Shown: positions 8,987 through 17,920 of the stretch, in pieces
How positions within the stretch are numbered: position 1 is the first letter of the stretch
How the letters are laid out: each line of letters begins with the position of its first letter
Origin: Bdellovibrionales bacterium CG10_big_fil_rev_8_21_14_0_10_45_34
Lineage (GTDB): Bacteria; Bdellovibrionota; Bdellovibrionia; Bdellovibrionales; 1-14-0-10-45-34
Assembly: GCA_002778785.1 (NCBI GenBank)
Contig: PEZS01000009.1
Span: 38,105-102,104, forward strand
Length of the DNA stretch: 64,000 nucleotides
Direction: 5' to 3'
Position numbers and translations under genes: made by a program
Notes under the pieces: generated by a model
The model's input: the letters and a program-made list of their open reading frames with translations, nothing else
What the model was told of the DNA's origin: nothing
Database searches by the model: none

Positions 8987-9194
8987 CTTCATTTCTCCTT
9001 AATGTGTAAGCAACAAGAAGGATTCTGTCCTTCAGTGATGCTCCGATACGCAAATACCGAGGTTCAAATTCTGAGTGACTAATGTCAGGACCATCCAACG
9101 CTTCTGAATCAAAAAACACGGCAGAAGCCTCTTCAAAACTGATGTCATGCTTTTTAAGATTGCTACGTGCCTTTCGGGCATCCCACTCAAACAT
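8910..9194 (-). CDS. brnT: BrnT-type ribonuclease toxin
   Basis: A 94-residue toxin of the BrnT family, RelE-fold ribonucleases neutralised by BrnA. The N-terminus FEWDARKARSNLKKHDISFEEASAVFFD is the family hallmark; RILLVAYTLRRN and IRIISARQANKKERKAYF carry the conserved Arg/Lys active-site region. The ATG at 9194 is preceded by an AT-rich stretch containing the 8-base palindrome GTATATAC, a plausible core for the BrnA operator, and by little ribosome-binding sequence, so it may be translated from a very short leader. The toxin-first order is normal for this family. Confidence 0.88.
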   Translation of the reverse strand: MFEWDARKARSNLKKHDISFEEASAVFFDSEALDGPDISHSEFEPRYLRIGASLKDRILLVAYTLRRNEDGTTKIRIISARQANKKERKAYFGR

Positions 9195-9409
9195 ACTTAT
9201 GTATATACTAAATTAAAGAGCAAAGAAAGTCCACTCCACTTTTACAAATTGTGCCACAAAGGGAATATAAGAAGACTAGGATCCAAAACAGCCCCCAAAG
9301 TGTGTTAGTTTGAAGAAACTTTAGAATGAAGATTCTATCAGAAGTGAATTCAAATCGTGCGGTTGGAGGATTTTTATAATACGAGGTTTACCTCATGAAT
9401 ATTTCAGAA

Positions 9410-9523
9410 GGAGAAGCAATTGTTCCTTCAAATGCGAGTTCGGATTGGTGCAGTGCTCGCCCCTCGCGAGCGCTGCTGCCGAACGTATGTTCGAGTATTT
9501 TAAGGAACTATTGCTTCTTCTCC
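9410..9523. other. 114-nt nested stem-loop, candidate structured RNA or palindromic element
   Basis: Five successive inverted-repeat pairs close on one another: 9410-9420 with 9510-9523 (3-base bulge), 9422-9428 (GTTCCTT) with 9502-9508, 9430-9435 with 9495-9500 (one G-T pair), 9438-9443 (GTTCGG) with 9479-9484, and 9450-9460 with 9466-9476 around a 5-base loop. A TATAAT hexamer lies at 9375-9380 and a 12-base palindrome (GAGG TTTA CCTC) at 9383-9394 just before the hairpin; I see no good -35. There is no U-tract on either strand. It lies between divergent brnT and the 3' end of fliA, so it could be an independent ncRNA on the plus strand, or a fliA 3'-UTR structure. No protein-like frame runs through it. 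Confidence 0.5.
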
Positions 9524-9560
9524 GGTAGAATGCCACAGATGCGGCATATTCAATCACAGG

Positions 9561-10343
9561 TTAGGAGGCGATGTCACCGGCGTCGAGCGACTGCGCCAAC
9601 TTCACTCTCAGTCTCGACACCGCTTGAGCATGAAGCTGTGAGACGCGGCTTTCGGTCACGCGCAAGACTTTACCAATTTCTTTAAGATTCAAATCTTCAT
9701 AATAGTACAACGAGAGCACTAACCTTTGCTTTTCAGGAAGATCTTGAATCGACCGCATAACAATTTTTTTGATGTGCTTCACATTGAGCTGATTGTGCGG
9801 GTTCGACAACTTGCAGCTTTCTAGTAAATTCAAAATTGATTTCTTGTCGACGTTGCTAAAGGTAGAAGAATCATCAATAGAAAGTAGACTTACCGGACGA
9901 ACTTGATTGAGCAAGTCGTGAAAGTCTTCCATTGATACACCGAGCCTGTTAGCAATCTCCTCTTCTGTGGGAGTTCTATTAAGATCTTGCTCAAGGCGGG
10001 CTATTGTTCGATCGAGAAGCTTGGATTTGTCACGAACGCTTCGAGGCACCCAGTCTTGGGAGCGCAGTTCATCGAGAATCGCACCACGTATCCGAAACTC
10101 TGCGTATGTTTTAAACGTGTTGTCTCTTGATGGATCATACTTTTCGATCGCATCCATAAGACCAATGACACCGCTTGAGATCAAATCGTCGAGCTCGATA
10201 TTGGGTGGCAATCTGATGGCGATTTTTTGAGCAATAAACTTTATCAATGGTGCGTACTCAAGAATCAATTTGTCTTTTTGATCCCGAGTCAGTTTGCTCG
10301 GATCCTCTTTGTATTTCCTGAGTAGTGCGCTACTCTTTGACAT
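9561..10343 (-). CDS. fliA: flagellar sigma factor sigma-28
   Basis: 260-residue FliA/WhiG-type sigma factor that directs late flagellar transcription. Region 2: LIKFIAQKIAIRLPPNIELDDLISSGVIGLMDAIEKYDPSRDNTF then KTYAEFRIRGAILDELRSQDWVPRSVR; region 3: ARLEQDLNRTPTEEEIANRLG; region 4: LPEKQRLVLSLYYYEDLNLKEIGKVLRVTESRVSQLHAQAV. It is last in the fliL-to-fliA run and is separated from flhG by 127 bases, a gap large enough for its own promoter; that gap contains the inverted repeat GAAGCA/TGCTTC (10399-10415). The start ATG 10343 follows AAGGGG. No anti-sigma FlgM is in the window. Confidence 0.96.
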   Translation of the reverse strand: MSKSSALLRKYKEDPSKLTRDQKDKLILEYAPLIKFIAQKIAIRLPPNIELDDLISSGVIGLMDAIEKYDPSRDNTFKTYAEFRIRGAILDELRSQDWVPRSVRDKSKLLDRTIARLEQDLNRTPTEEEIANRLGVSMEDFHDLLNQVRPVSLLSIDDSSTFSNVDKKSILNLLESCKLSNPHNQLNVKHIKKIVMRSIQDLPEKQRLVLSLYYYEDLNLKEIGKVLRVTESRVSQLHAQAVSRLRVKLAQSLDAGDIAS

Positions 10344-10470
10344 ATATACCCACCCCTTCCATAGAGTGTAACAAATCGTGTGTTCGCCTTACAGTCCTGA
10401 AGCATATCTTGCTTCAATCATTTACTTAGGTAGAGTCCCCGCTTTCGCCTTACGTTTGTCCAGAAACAAC

Positions 10471-11277
10471 TCAAGCTACTCCCACTAGTCTTTCCCAGAA
10501 GAAGCTCAGTCCGCCCGGGAGCATGTGCTGATCAGAGCTTGGCTCCATATCTCGTTCGATATACTTCAGCACGGGCAAACAAGATTCGAACGTAAAGAGT
10601 GCGGGCTTTTGTAGCCTTACAGCTTCTTTAATCTTGGCGTCCACCGGAATGCAGCCAACATAATCTAGGGAAACGTCGAGGAATTCATTTGAGACTTTCA
10701 AAAGCCTTTCGAAAACTCTCAATCCCTCTGCTAGACCTTGAACCATGTTAACTAATACCGAGAACTTGCGAACCCGACTTTTCTGCGAAAGAACCTTAAT
10801 GAGCGCATAGGCATCAGTCAAACTAGCTGGATCTGGCGTCAAGGTTACAACAACCTGTTGAACCAACGAGTTGAGGTACAGCACATGGTTCGATAATCCC
10901 GGAGAAGTGTCCACCAGAAGAACATCGTACTTTCTCGGCAAGTGAGACACTTGAGACAGCAACATATAGCGATCTTCTGCATTGAGGTTTTGAAGTTCGC
11001 TTATACCATTTCCGCCTGGGATGAGATCTACACCCGGATATACGTTTACTACTGTATCGCTTAAGCTCATCGTGCCTGATAGAACATCATAGATAGAATG
11101 GCTAAGGTGTCTGCCGAAAAAAAGGTCTATATTTGCCATACCCAAGTCGCCATCTAAAATCAGCACACTCTTATCTTGAGCAGCAAGATACATAGCTAGC
11201 TGGGCCGTGAAAGTTGTTTTACCAACTCCCCCTTTACCTGACGTGATCGATATTGTCTTCATTCTCTCGTGCCTCAT
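10471..11277 (-). CDS. flhG: MinD-like flagellar number regulator ATPase
   Basis: 268-residue ParA/MinD-family ATPase; FlhG (FleN/YlxH) pairs with FlhF to set the number and place of flagella. The deviant Walker A is SGKGGVGKTTFTAQLA near the N-terminus; Walker A' LILDGDLGMANIDLFFG and Walker B LLVDTSPGLSNHVLYL follow. The start ATG at 11277 is fixed by AAGGAG seven bases upstream; an internal ATG five codons later gives the more usual MKTISI start. It overlaps flhF by 44 bases, so the two are translationally linked. The C-terminus lacks a clear amphipathic membrane helix, but I cannot judge this firmly. Confidence 0.93.
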   Translation of the reverse strand: MRHERMKTISITSGKGGVGKTTFTAQLAMYLAAQDKSVLILDGDLGMANIDLFFGRHLSHSIYDVLSGTMSLSDTVVNVYPGVDLIPGGNGISELQNLNAEDRYMLLSQVSHLPRKYDVLLVDTSPGLSNHVLYLNSLVQQVVVTLTPDPASLTDAYALIKVLSQKSRVRKFSVLVNMVQGLAEGLRVFERLLKVSNEFLDVSLDYVGCIPVDAKIKEAVRLQKPALFTFESCLPVLKYIERDMEPSSDQHMLPGGLSFFWERLVGVA

Positions 11278-12910
11278 CTAAAAACTCCTTAGTATATCTC
11301 GATGATAGATTTAAAATCAGATCGACTATTCTTTCTGAGGTTGCAGGTTCCCAATCTTCTGGAACTTTCACACCGGTTGAAAAGCTGTGCAGAGGCAAGT
11401 TATGCGCTTTGCAAACACTCACTAGTACTCCGGGCTCGATACAAAGATCCAAATGCGTAACGATGATGTCTGTTGGGCTAAAGCGGCCGTACTTTTCGCA
11501 CGCCTGATCCAAGTATCTCTTTGATGATGTGGCAGACACCACAAGATGCCTTTTTACCGTTGGACTTGTGCGCTCAAAGCGCAGCAGGTCTTTTAACACT
11601 CGGTATTCATCGAGTGTTCGCACCGAATTAGATGCCGTGTCGACGAGGAGCACATCTAGATCACTCCAAGCGGATACCAGTCTGGTTAAGTCATCAAGAG
11701 ATTGCACTGTAGCGAACCTAGCCCCCATTATTTGGCTGTAGATCTTGAGCTGCTCCGCAGCGCCAACTCTCTGGGTGTCCGAACTGAGAATGCCCACTTT
11801 CAGCGAATGCTTCAGTGAGAGATTCATTGCGTATTTGACGAGCGCAGTCGTTTTGCCCTGACTCGCAGGGCCGACAAAAAAGTGCACTCTTCCGTCGAGT
11901 GAATCATCGACCACTTTCAAAGAATCCAATAGCTCGGTGGCCACCCATGATTCGATGATTCCTTTGTGGTTCCACTGTCTTTCAGCAATTTGATTTTTAA
12001 ACTTGGCTATCAGTTTTTGAACTTCATCCGTCGGCACTCCACCCTCTTCAAGCTGGATCGACATCAACTCGAGGGCTCGTGTCACTTCTCGGCGACGACC
12101 GCTTGTTCTGTCCGTCGGAACATGGGTTAAGGCTTCAATCAAGCCCCGTAGCTGGTTGATTTCCTCTCTAAGTGCAACAACGTCTGTCGATGCAGAGGCA
12201 CTCCCTCGAGCGACATCGGTCAACGACGGCAAAGAAGGACGTTCATCAAATGCATTTAGGGCAGACTTCACGGCCTCGCTGACTCTGGGATTTGCTCCAG
12301 TGATTGGGCGAGCGTTTAAGCCAATCTCTTGCGCCACCTCTTCGGGTGGCTTCGCTTTTTGTGTCAGTGAGTTTGAAACTTTGCTGCCAATAGCATCGAT
12401 CATTTCCGTCACAGTTCGCCCTCTACCTTTGAGAGTGACGAAATCTGCTACTCCCATGTCATTGGCATACGCAGGCTCCTGCGGGTCGTCCTCTATATCA
12501 ATATACCTTTCACTACGAATTTGATCCCAATCCCGCGCGGCAACACGAACAGGAGGCGCCGCTGGTGCGGGCTTCGAGGATCGCTTTTGCATTTCATCAA
12601 TTATGACGCTCTCTACACTCGGCGGAATAAACCTTCTAACCGACTTTTCGATAAACTCCCGTTGTGATTTAGCTGATTTTGAACGCAGCTCCACCTGCTT
12701 TGCCGGAGCCAACCGTGCCTCAGCCGCTTGCTTTTGCCTTAACTTTCCTTCTGATATGGCGGCTGTTACTTCGATGCTATTTTTGCCAAGTAGTCCGTAG
12801 CTGCTTTTGTGATCCTTGGCGGAGAGTATGATCGCTTCTGGGCCAAGCTGCTGCTTAACCATTTCAAGCGCTTCCTTCATAGTTGATGCTTCGAATTTTT
12901 TAACCAACAT
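11234..12910 (-). CDS. flhF: flagellar-placement SRP-type GTPase
   Basis: 558-residue FlhF: an N-terminal B domain (MLVKKFEASTMKEALEMVKQQLGPEAIILSAKD), a long variable linker, then NG domains. The G domain has P-loop GPASQGKTT where the family usually has GPTGVGKTT, a well-conserved SSDTQRVGAAEQLKIYSQIMG, VDTASNS in place of DTAGRS-type G3, and THLD in place of the G4 TKLD. So the fold is clear but three nucleotide-contact motifs deviate. It overlaps the end of flhA by 11 bases and the start of flhG by 44. FlhF normally recruits the first flagellar components to the cell pole. Confidence 0.93.
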   Translation of the reverse strand: MLVKKFEASTMKEALEMVKQQLGPEAIILSAKDHKSSYGLLGKNSIEVTAAISEGKLRQKQAAEARLAPAKQVELRSKSAKSQREFIEKSVRRFIPPSVESVIIDEMQKRSSKPAPAAPPVRVAARDWDQIRSERYIDIEDDPQEPAYANDMGVADFVTLKGRGRTVTEMIDAIGSKVSNSLTQKAKPPEEVAQEIGLNARPITGANPRVSEAVKSALNAFDERPSLPSLTDVARGSASASTDVVALREEINQLRGLIEALTHVPTDRTSGRRREVTRALELMSIQLEEGGVPTDEVQKLIAKFKNQIAERQWNHKGIIESWVATELLDSLKVVDDSLDGRVHFFVGPASQGKTTALVKYAMNLSLKHSLKVGILSSDTQRVGAAEQLKIYSQIMGARFATVQSLDDLTRLVSAWSDLDVLLVDTASNSVRTLDEYRVLKDLLRFERTSPTVKRHLVVSATSSKRYLDQACEKYGRFSPTDIIVTHLDLCIEPGVLVSVCKAHNLPLHSFSTGVKVPEDWEPATSERIVDLILNLSSRYTKEFLDEARENEDNIDHVR

Positions 12911-14996
12911 GTCTTATCTCCACTCTGCTAACCGAAACTACACTCGCGTCCGACAACAGTTCACCATGAGAAAGAACCACTAACTGAGGAATAAACTTTT
13001 CAACCAGCTTCTGCACATGCCGACGTACTGTTGGTGTCGTTAGCAGAATGGGTTGTGCTGCTATATCTGGATTTTCTTCAATAATGCGAGAAATCTCAGT
13101 AATCACCGTTTGAGCTTGGCGAGGATCCATAACGAGTTGAACGCCCTGGTCGGTTTGAAGTAACGATCCGGCAATCAAATCTTCTAAGTATGGGTCAAGC
13201 GTAATGACAGGAACTCTTCCGTCTTCGTTTGTGTACTTCTTGGTAAGGCGTGGAGCCAGTCTTCGGCGAACCGCCTCAGTGAGATTTTCAACATCTTTAC
13301 CCTTTGGGGCTTCATCAGCCAGAGTTTCAAATATTGTCAGAAGATCTCTAATGCTAACTTGTTCACGTAGAAGTTTTTGCAAAACTCTTACAACAGCTCC
13401 TAGCGGCAATAGATCTGGCACCAACTCTTCCACGAGCTTAGGATGCGTCTTCTTAAAACTTTCTATCAGCTGAGAGGCCTCTTGTCGCCCGATCAGTTCA
13501 TGGGCGTGAGTTCTGATGATCTCCGTCAAATGCGTTGCCATTACAGTTGGAAGATCTACAACCGTGTACCCTGCAATTTCTGCCTCTTCCTTTTGAGCCT
13601 GCGCTATCCACAATGCATCTAATCCGAACGCTGGCTCTTTTGTTTTAATACCTTTTACTGCTCGGGTTACATCACCCGGATCCATCGCAAGCAATTGCTC
13701 TGGTTGAAGCTTACCGCCACCCACTTCGACACCTTTTATGAGGAATCGGTATTCTCCTGGATCTAACTGTAGGTTGTCTCTTATGTGAACGCTCGGAACA
13801 ATAATGCCTAGATCGAGAGCGAATTGTTTTCTGATGCTGACAATTCTTTCTAAAAGATCGCCAGAGCCGTTTGATTCGACGACATTTATGAGCCCATAAC
13901 CGACCTCGAGCTCAAGCATATCTAATGGAAGTAAGCTCTCTATGTTTTCTTTCTGAGGTTTCATGTCCTCGTCATGCTTTTTCTTTCGTTCATCATCCAC
14001 TTTCTCTTGCTGGAACTTCGCAATGAACCACCCGATTCCACCTATTATAAAAGAGAATGTTAAAAATGGTCCGGTAGGTAGTCCCGGCACGAACCCTAAG
14101 AACATGAGTATTCCGGAAACAATAAACGCTGCCTTTGGATTAAGAAACAGCTGTGTTGCCATGTCTGAGCCGATGTTCTTGCCCGAGGAATTTCGAGTTA
14201 TGATGGCGCCAGCTGCAGTAGATACTATCAGAGCTGGTATTTGAGATACGAGACCGTCACCTATTGTTAATTTTGTGTAATACTCTGCTGCCGCTGATAC
14301 ATCTAAGCCCTTTTGCAAAACACCAATTATCAGGCCGCCAATAATATTGACTATGGTGATGATGATGCCCGCTATGGCATCTCCTCGAACAAACTTACTG
14401 GCACCGTCCATCGCTCCATAAAAGTCAGCTTCAAGTTCAATTTCTTTTCGCCGATTGCGGGCCTCTGACTCGTTAATGAGCCCAGCGTTTAGATCTGCAT
14501 CGATCGACATCTGTTTGCCGGGCATGGCATCTAGTGTAAATCTTGCGGCCACTTCTGCGACGCGGCCTGAACCTTTTGTAATAACAACGAAGTTAATAAC
14601 AACAAGAATAATAAATACGACCAAGCCAATAGCATAGTTATTCCCTACCACAAAATTCCCGAAGGCTTCTATCACGGCCCCTGCTGATGCGGGTCCCTGA
14701 TGCCCCTCTGAAAGGATGACTCGAGTAGAAGCCACGTTGAGAGAAAGCCTAAATAAGGTGGTAACTAGCAATAGACTCGGGAAAACACTGAACTCCAAAG
14801 TTTTTTCTGTATAAATTGCTACAAGTAGAATCAAAAGACTTAGCGCAAACGATAATGTTAAAAATAAATCCAACATTACTGGCGGTAGCGGAATAATCAT
14901 TACAGTGAGGACGACAATCAGCCCCGCGGCCACAATGAGATCTGTATTCTTAGAGAATCTGTGGAATGTTCTCAAAAAATTATAAATCTCTTGCAC
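12900..14996 (-). CDS. flhA: flagellar export gate protein FlhA
   Basis: 698-residue core component of the flagellar type III export gate. The first half has about eight membrane segments and the family signature around NFVVITKGSGRVAEVAARFTLDAMPGKQMSIDADLN; the second half, from about residue 360, is the soluble domain that forms the nonameric ring and receives substrate-chaperone complexes. Length is typical. It begins at the base where flhB ends and overlaps flhF by 11 bases. Confidence 0.98.
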   Translation of the reverse strand: MQEIYNFLRTFHRFSKNTDLIVAAGLIVVLTVMIIPLPPVMLDLFLTLSFALSLLILLVAIYTEKTLEFSVFPSLLLVTTLFRLSLNVASTRVILSEGHQGPASAGAVIEAFGNFVVGNNYAIGLVVFIILVVINFVVITKGSGRVAEVAARFTLDAMPGKQMSIDADLNAGLINESEARNRRKEIELEADFYGAMDGASKFVRGDAIAGIIITIVNIIGGLIIGVLQKGLDVSAAAEYYTKLTIGDGLVSQIPALIVSTAAGAIITRNSSGKNIGSDMATQLFLNPKAAFIVSGILMFLGFVPGLPTGPFLTFSFIIGGIGWFIAKFQQEKVDDERKKKHDEDMKPQKENIESLLPLDMLELEVGYGLINVVESNGSGDLLERIVSIRKQFALDLGIIVPSVHIRDNLQLDPGEYRFLIKGVEVGGGKLQPEQLLAMDPGDVTRAVKGIKTKEPAFGLDALWIAQAQKEEAEIAGYTVVDLPTVMATHLTEIIRTHAHELIGRQEASQLIESFKKTHPKLVEELVPDLLPLGAVVRVLQKLLREQVSIRDLLTIFETLADEAPKGKDVENLTEAVRRRLAPRLTKKYTNEDGRVPVITLDPYLEDLIAGSLLQTDQGVQLVMDPRQAQTVITEISRIIEENPDIAAQPILLTTPTVRRHVQKLVEKFIPQLVVLSHGELLSDASVVSVSRVEIRHVG

Positions 14997-16081
14997 TATC
15001 TAGCCTCACTGTGTGGGTTTTTCTGTTTGAGTCTATATACGAAAGCAAGAACCTCTGCGACTGCTTGAAACAGATCTCGAGGTATGACTTCACCAATCTT
15101 CATTGTCTTAAATATCGTCCGTGCGAGCGGTTTATTTTCAATAATGGGTATACTGTGTTCTTTTGCGAGCTTCTTAATTCGCTCAGCCACTAGCTCTGCA
15201 CCCTTTGCAAGTAATTTGGGCGCGGGCATTGTAGCATCATACTTTATGGCGACGGCAATATGAGTCGGGTTTGTAATTATAACGTCAGCCTTAGGCACAT
15301 CATCCATCATTCTCTTCTGTGCCATTTCTCGTTGTACTCGCCGAACGCGTGCCTTCACGAGCGGATCACCTTCGCGATTTTTGAACTCTTCTTTAATCTC
15401 TTGCTTTGTCATCATCATTTTCTTTTCAAGCTCCCACTTCTGAAAGCCGTAATCAAGAAGGGCAAGAAATGAGATTCCCAAAACGAGAGCAAAAACAAGG
15501 CGGAAGGATATGGTTCCAAAATAATCCAGCAGATCTTGAACAGACAAAAAACTCAAAAAAGGCAAACTTTCTTTCTCTTTTGAAAGCACAAGATACATAA
15601 CTGATAGTATAAATACGATCTTGGCAATCGCCTTAGCTCCCTCGAAAACAGCTTTCAAACTAACAATGCGTTTAACACCGTTGAGTGGGTTGAGGTGTTC
15701 AAGGTCAAACTTAAGCGCATCTTCCTTCCGTATAAAACCAACTTGTAATACGGACGAAGCAAACCCCATCAGGCCACAAAGAAGGATTAGCGGAAAAGCC
15801 ATTGCGGCGCCAGTCGATGCCGAGAAAACCATGGCATCTTGAATGCCCTTGAAATCATCCCACTTTTGAATTGCGGTAGAATAGTTATAGGTAAATAACT
15901 CGTGGAGTTGTTTCAGCAAGTATCCGGAGGAGAGCCATAGAGCTACGAGTATTCCGAAGACCAATAGAACAGAGGCAAGCTCGCGCGTCTGTGCGATCTG
16001 GCCTTTCTTTCGAAAATCTTCTCGTCGCTGGGCCGTCGCCTCTTCCGTGCGCTCATCCGACCCTTTCTCTTCTCCCGCCAC
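14996..16081 (-). CDS. flhB: flagellar export substrate-switch protein FlhB
   Basis: 361-residue export-gate protein with an N-terminal KGSDERTEEATAQRREDFRKKGQ opening, four membrane segments and a C-terminal cytoplasmic domain containing the autocleavage motif NPTH (in ADVIITNPTHIAVAIKYD). Cleavage between N and P switches export from rod/hook to filament substrates. Eleven bases follow the end of fliR and its stop overlaps the first base of flhA's start region. Confidence 0.98.
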   Translation of the reverse strand: MAGEEKGSDERTEEATAQRREDFRKKGQIAQTRELASVLLVFGILVALWLSSGYLLKQLHELFTYNYSTAIQKWDDFKGIQDAMVFSASTGAAMAFPLILLCGLMGFASSVLQVGFIRKEDALKFDLEHLNPLNGVKRIVSLKAVFEGAKAIAKIVFILSVMYLVLSKEKESLPFLSFLSVQDLLDYFGTISFRLVFALVLGISFLALLDYGFQKWELEKKMMMTKQEIKEEFKNREGDPLVKARVRRVQREMAQKRMMDDVPKADVIITNPTHIAVAIKYDATMPAPKLLAKGAELVAERIKKLAKEHSIPIIENKPLARTIFKTMKIGEVIPRDLFQAVAEVLAFVYRLKQKNPHSEAR

Positions 16082-16092
16082 TCTCTACTCCT

Positions 16093-16887
16093 TCAAAGAG
16101 ACCGCATTAAACTAAAAAAAACACCGCTCGTATCTCTCAACACTTCCCCTAGTGAAGTCACCATTAGAGGAAGAATGAGAATTAAAATTAAGAGACCCGC
16201 CAAAATGTTTACAGACAAACTCGTAATGAGAATGTTTATTTGCGGAATCGCTCTGTTCGTAATTGCTAGGCCCACGTTCAGCACGAAGATTGATGCCATT
16301 ATCGGGGCTGCCATCTTGACAGCAGAAGCAAGTAGACCACCTATCGACTGCATGATTTGTGTTGCGCCTAAAGTATTTAGCCCCACGTCAGTAACTGGCA
16401 TGACATCAAAACTTTCGAAGAACCCCTTAAGAAAGAGGTGATGACCGCCGAGTGCTAAAAAAAGCAAGGAGCCGAGAATTACATAGAACTGGCCCATCGC
16501 TCCGGCTCCTCCAGAGAATATTGGATTAAAGAGCTGCTCACTGCTAAGTCCCATACTCACGCTCACCATCTCACCCGCCATCGAGATGACAAAAAAGAAA
16601 AGCCGTGCTGTAAAGCCTAAGACAACCCCCACGAGAGCCTCTTTAAGCGTAAGAAAGATCAATGCCTCATCGAACCGAAGTCCCGGATTAACCGCGCTAG
16701 AATACAACACGCCAAAACTGCAAATAGTCATTGTGAGACCAAAAAGAATTTTTGTGCGGGCGCCAACTTGCTCCCCACCGAAGATAGGCCAGGTAGCCAA
16801 GAAGCAAGAAATTCTCACTAGTAAAAGCAGGAAGAAAGCCATTTCGGCTTCAGAGAATTTGTATATTTCAAAGGCTTGATTCGCCAC
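16093..16887 (-). CDS. fliR: flagellar export protein FliR
   Basis: 264-residue, multi-pass inner-membrane protein of the FliP5-FliQ4-FliR1 export-channel complex. Typical family segments are visible: FFLLLVRISCFLATWPIFGGEQVGARTKI near the start, GEMVSVSMGLSSEQLFNPIFSGG centrally, and GLAITNRAIPQINILITSLSVNILAGLLILIL toward the end. Eight bases after fliQ and 11 before flhB. Confidence 0.97.
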   Translation of the reverse strand: MANQAFEIYKFSEAEMAFFLLLLVRISCFLATWPIFGGEQVGARTKILFGLTMTICSFGVLYSSAVNPGLRFDEALIFLTLKEALVGVVLGFTARLFFFVISMAGEMVSVSMGLSSEQLFNPIFSGGAGAMGQFYVILGSLLFLALGGHHLFLKGFFESFDVMPVTDVGLNTLGATQIMQSIGGLLASAVKMAAPIMASIFVLNVGLAITNRAIPQINILITSLSVNILAGLLILILILPLMVTSLGEVLRDTSGVFFSLMRSL

Positions 16888-16895
16888 CCTTACTC

Positions 16896-17168
16896 CTATT
16901 GTCTAACTAAATCCACCATGCCGAGAAAGAGATCTTGTGTGAACGACTTCAAAACGTCGAGCATCCAAGGCCCCATCAAGATGAGCACAAGCGCAACAAC
17001 AAGTATCTTTGGTATAAATGTGAGAGTCGCTTCGTTAATTTGGGTTACCGCCTGCATAACACTCACACCCAAGCCTATAATAAGGGCTGCAGCCAGCATA
17101 GGCCCCGCCACCAAAGTTGCCGTTTTCATAGCCTGAGTACCAAGCTCTATTATCATCGTCTCGTCCAA
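16896..17168 (-). CDS. fliQ: flagellar export protein FliQ
   Basis: Small two-helix membrane component of the export channel, 90 residues when started at TTG 17168, which matches the family size of about 89. That start is fixed by AAGGAG seven bases upstream; the frame is open for 18 more codons to 17222, but those bases lie inside fliP. The sequence IIELGTQAMKTATLVAGPMLAAALIIGLGVSVMQAVTQINEATLTFIPK is characteristic. Confidence 0.96.
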   Translation of the reverse strand: MDETMIIELGTQAMKTATLVAGPMLAAALIIGLGVSVMQAVTQINEATLTFIPKILVVALVLILMGPWMLDVLKSFTQDLFLGMVDLVRQ

Positions 17169-17179
17169 AAGTTTTCTCC

Positions 17180-17920
17180 TTAACCGAAACTCTTCACCAT
17201 TGATCCGACGATCAACGACCAACCATCCACCAAAACAAACAACATGATCTTGAACGGAAGTGACACCACAACCGGAGGCAACATCATCATACCCATGGCC
17301 ATTAAAACACTTGCGACAACCATATCTATGACAAGAAACGGGAGGTAAATAATGAATCCAATCTGAAACGCTGTTTTCAGCTCAGATATTACGAATGCCG
17401 GAATGAGAACTGTCGTGGAAACATCGGCTCTCGTCTTTGGCGCTGGCGACTTCGAAAGCCCGATAAATAATTGAAGATCTTGGTCACGCGTTTGTCGGAA
17501 CATGAAAGACCGAAGTGGTTTTCCAGCGGCGTCTAGCGCCGCCTCTTGCCCCAGAGAGCCGGCGAGGTAGGGCTGGAGAGCTTCTTTATTAATTGTTTCA
17601 AAAACAGGTGCCATTATGAAAAATGAGAGAAAAAGTGCTAACCCTATCAGAAGTTGATTGGGTGGCATTTGCTGAACGCCCATGGCCTGACGCAGAAACG
17701 AGAACACAACTATAATTCTCGTAAAGCTCGTCATCATTATTAGTATAGCGGGCGCGAGAGCAAGAATGGTTAATACGGTAAGAATTTTAATTACATTTAC
17801 AACTTCATTGGGATCACTAGTGTTTTGAAAACCGAGGTTAACCGAAGGAATTGTCATACCCTGAGCCGCAGCTGAAACAGGCAAAAGGAGTAAAGCTAAG
17901 AGAGTCAGTCGTTTTATCAA
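17180..17920 (-). CDS. fliP: flagellar export protein FliP
   Basis: 246-residue FliP with a cleavable signal peptide (MIKRLTLLALLLLPVSAAAQG) and the family core: LAPAILIMMTSFTRIIVVFSFLRQAMGVQQMPPNQLLIGLALFLSFFIM, and near the C-terminus MVVASVLMAMGMMMLPPVVVSLPFKIMLFVLVDGW. Five copies form the export channel with FliQ and FliR. Its start overlaps the fliO stop by four bases. Confidence 0.98.
   Translation of the reverse strand: MIKRLTLLALLLLPVSAAAQGMTIPSVNLGFQNTSDPNEVVNVIKILTVLTILALAPAILIMMTSFTRIIVVFSFLRQAMGVQQMPPNQLLIGLALFLSFFIMAPVFETINKEALQPYLAGSLGQEAALDAAGKPLRSFMFRQTRDQDLQLFIGLSKSPAPKTRADVSTTVLIPAFVISELKTAFQIGFIIYLPFLVIDMVVASVLMAMGMMMLPPVVVSLPFKIMLFVLVDGWSLIVGSMVKSFG

Noticed and set aside
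9395-9685. Plus-strand 96-residue frame beginning next to the long hairpin
   Set aside because: It runs through the hairpin and then antisense to fliA, with no protein-like composition or ribosome-binding site.
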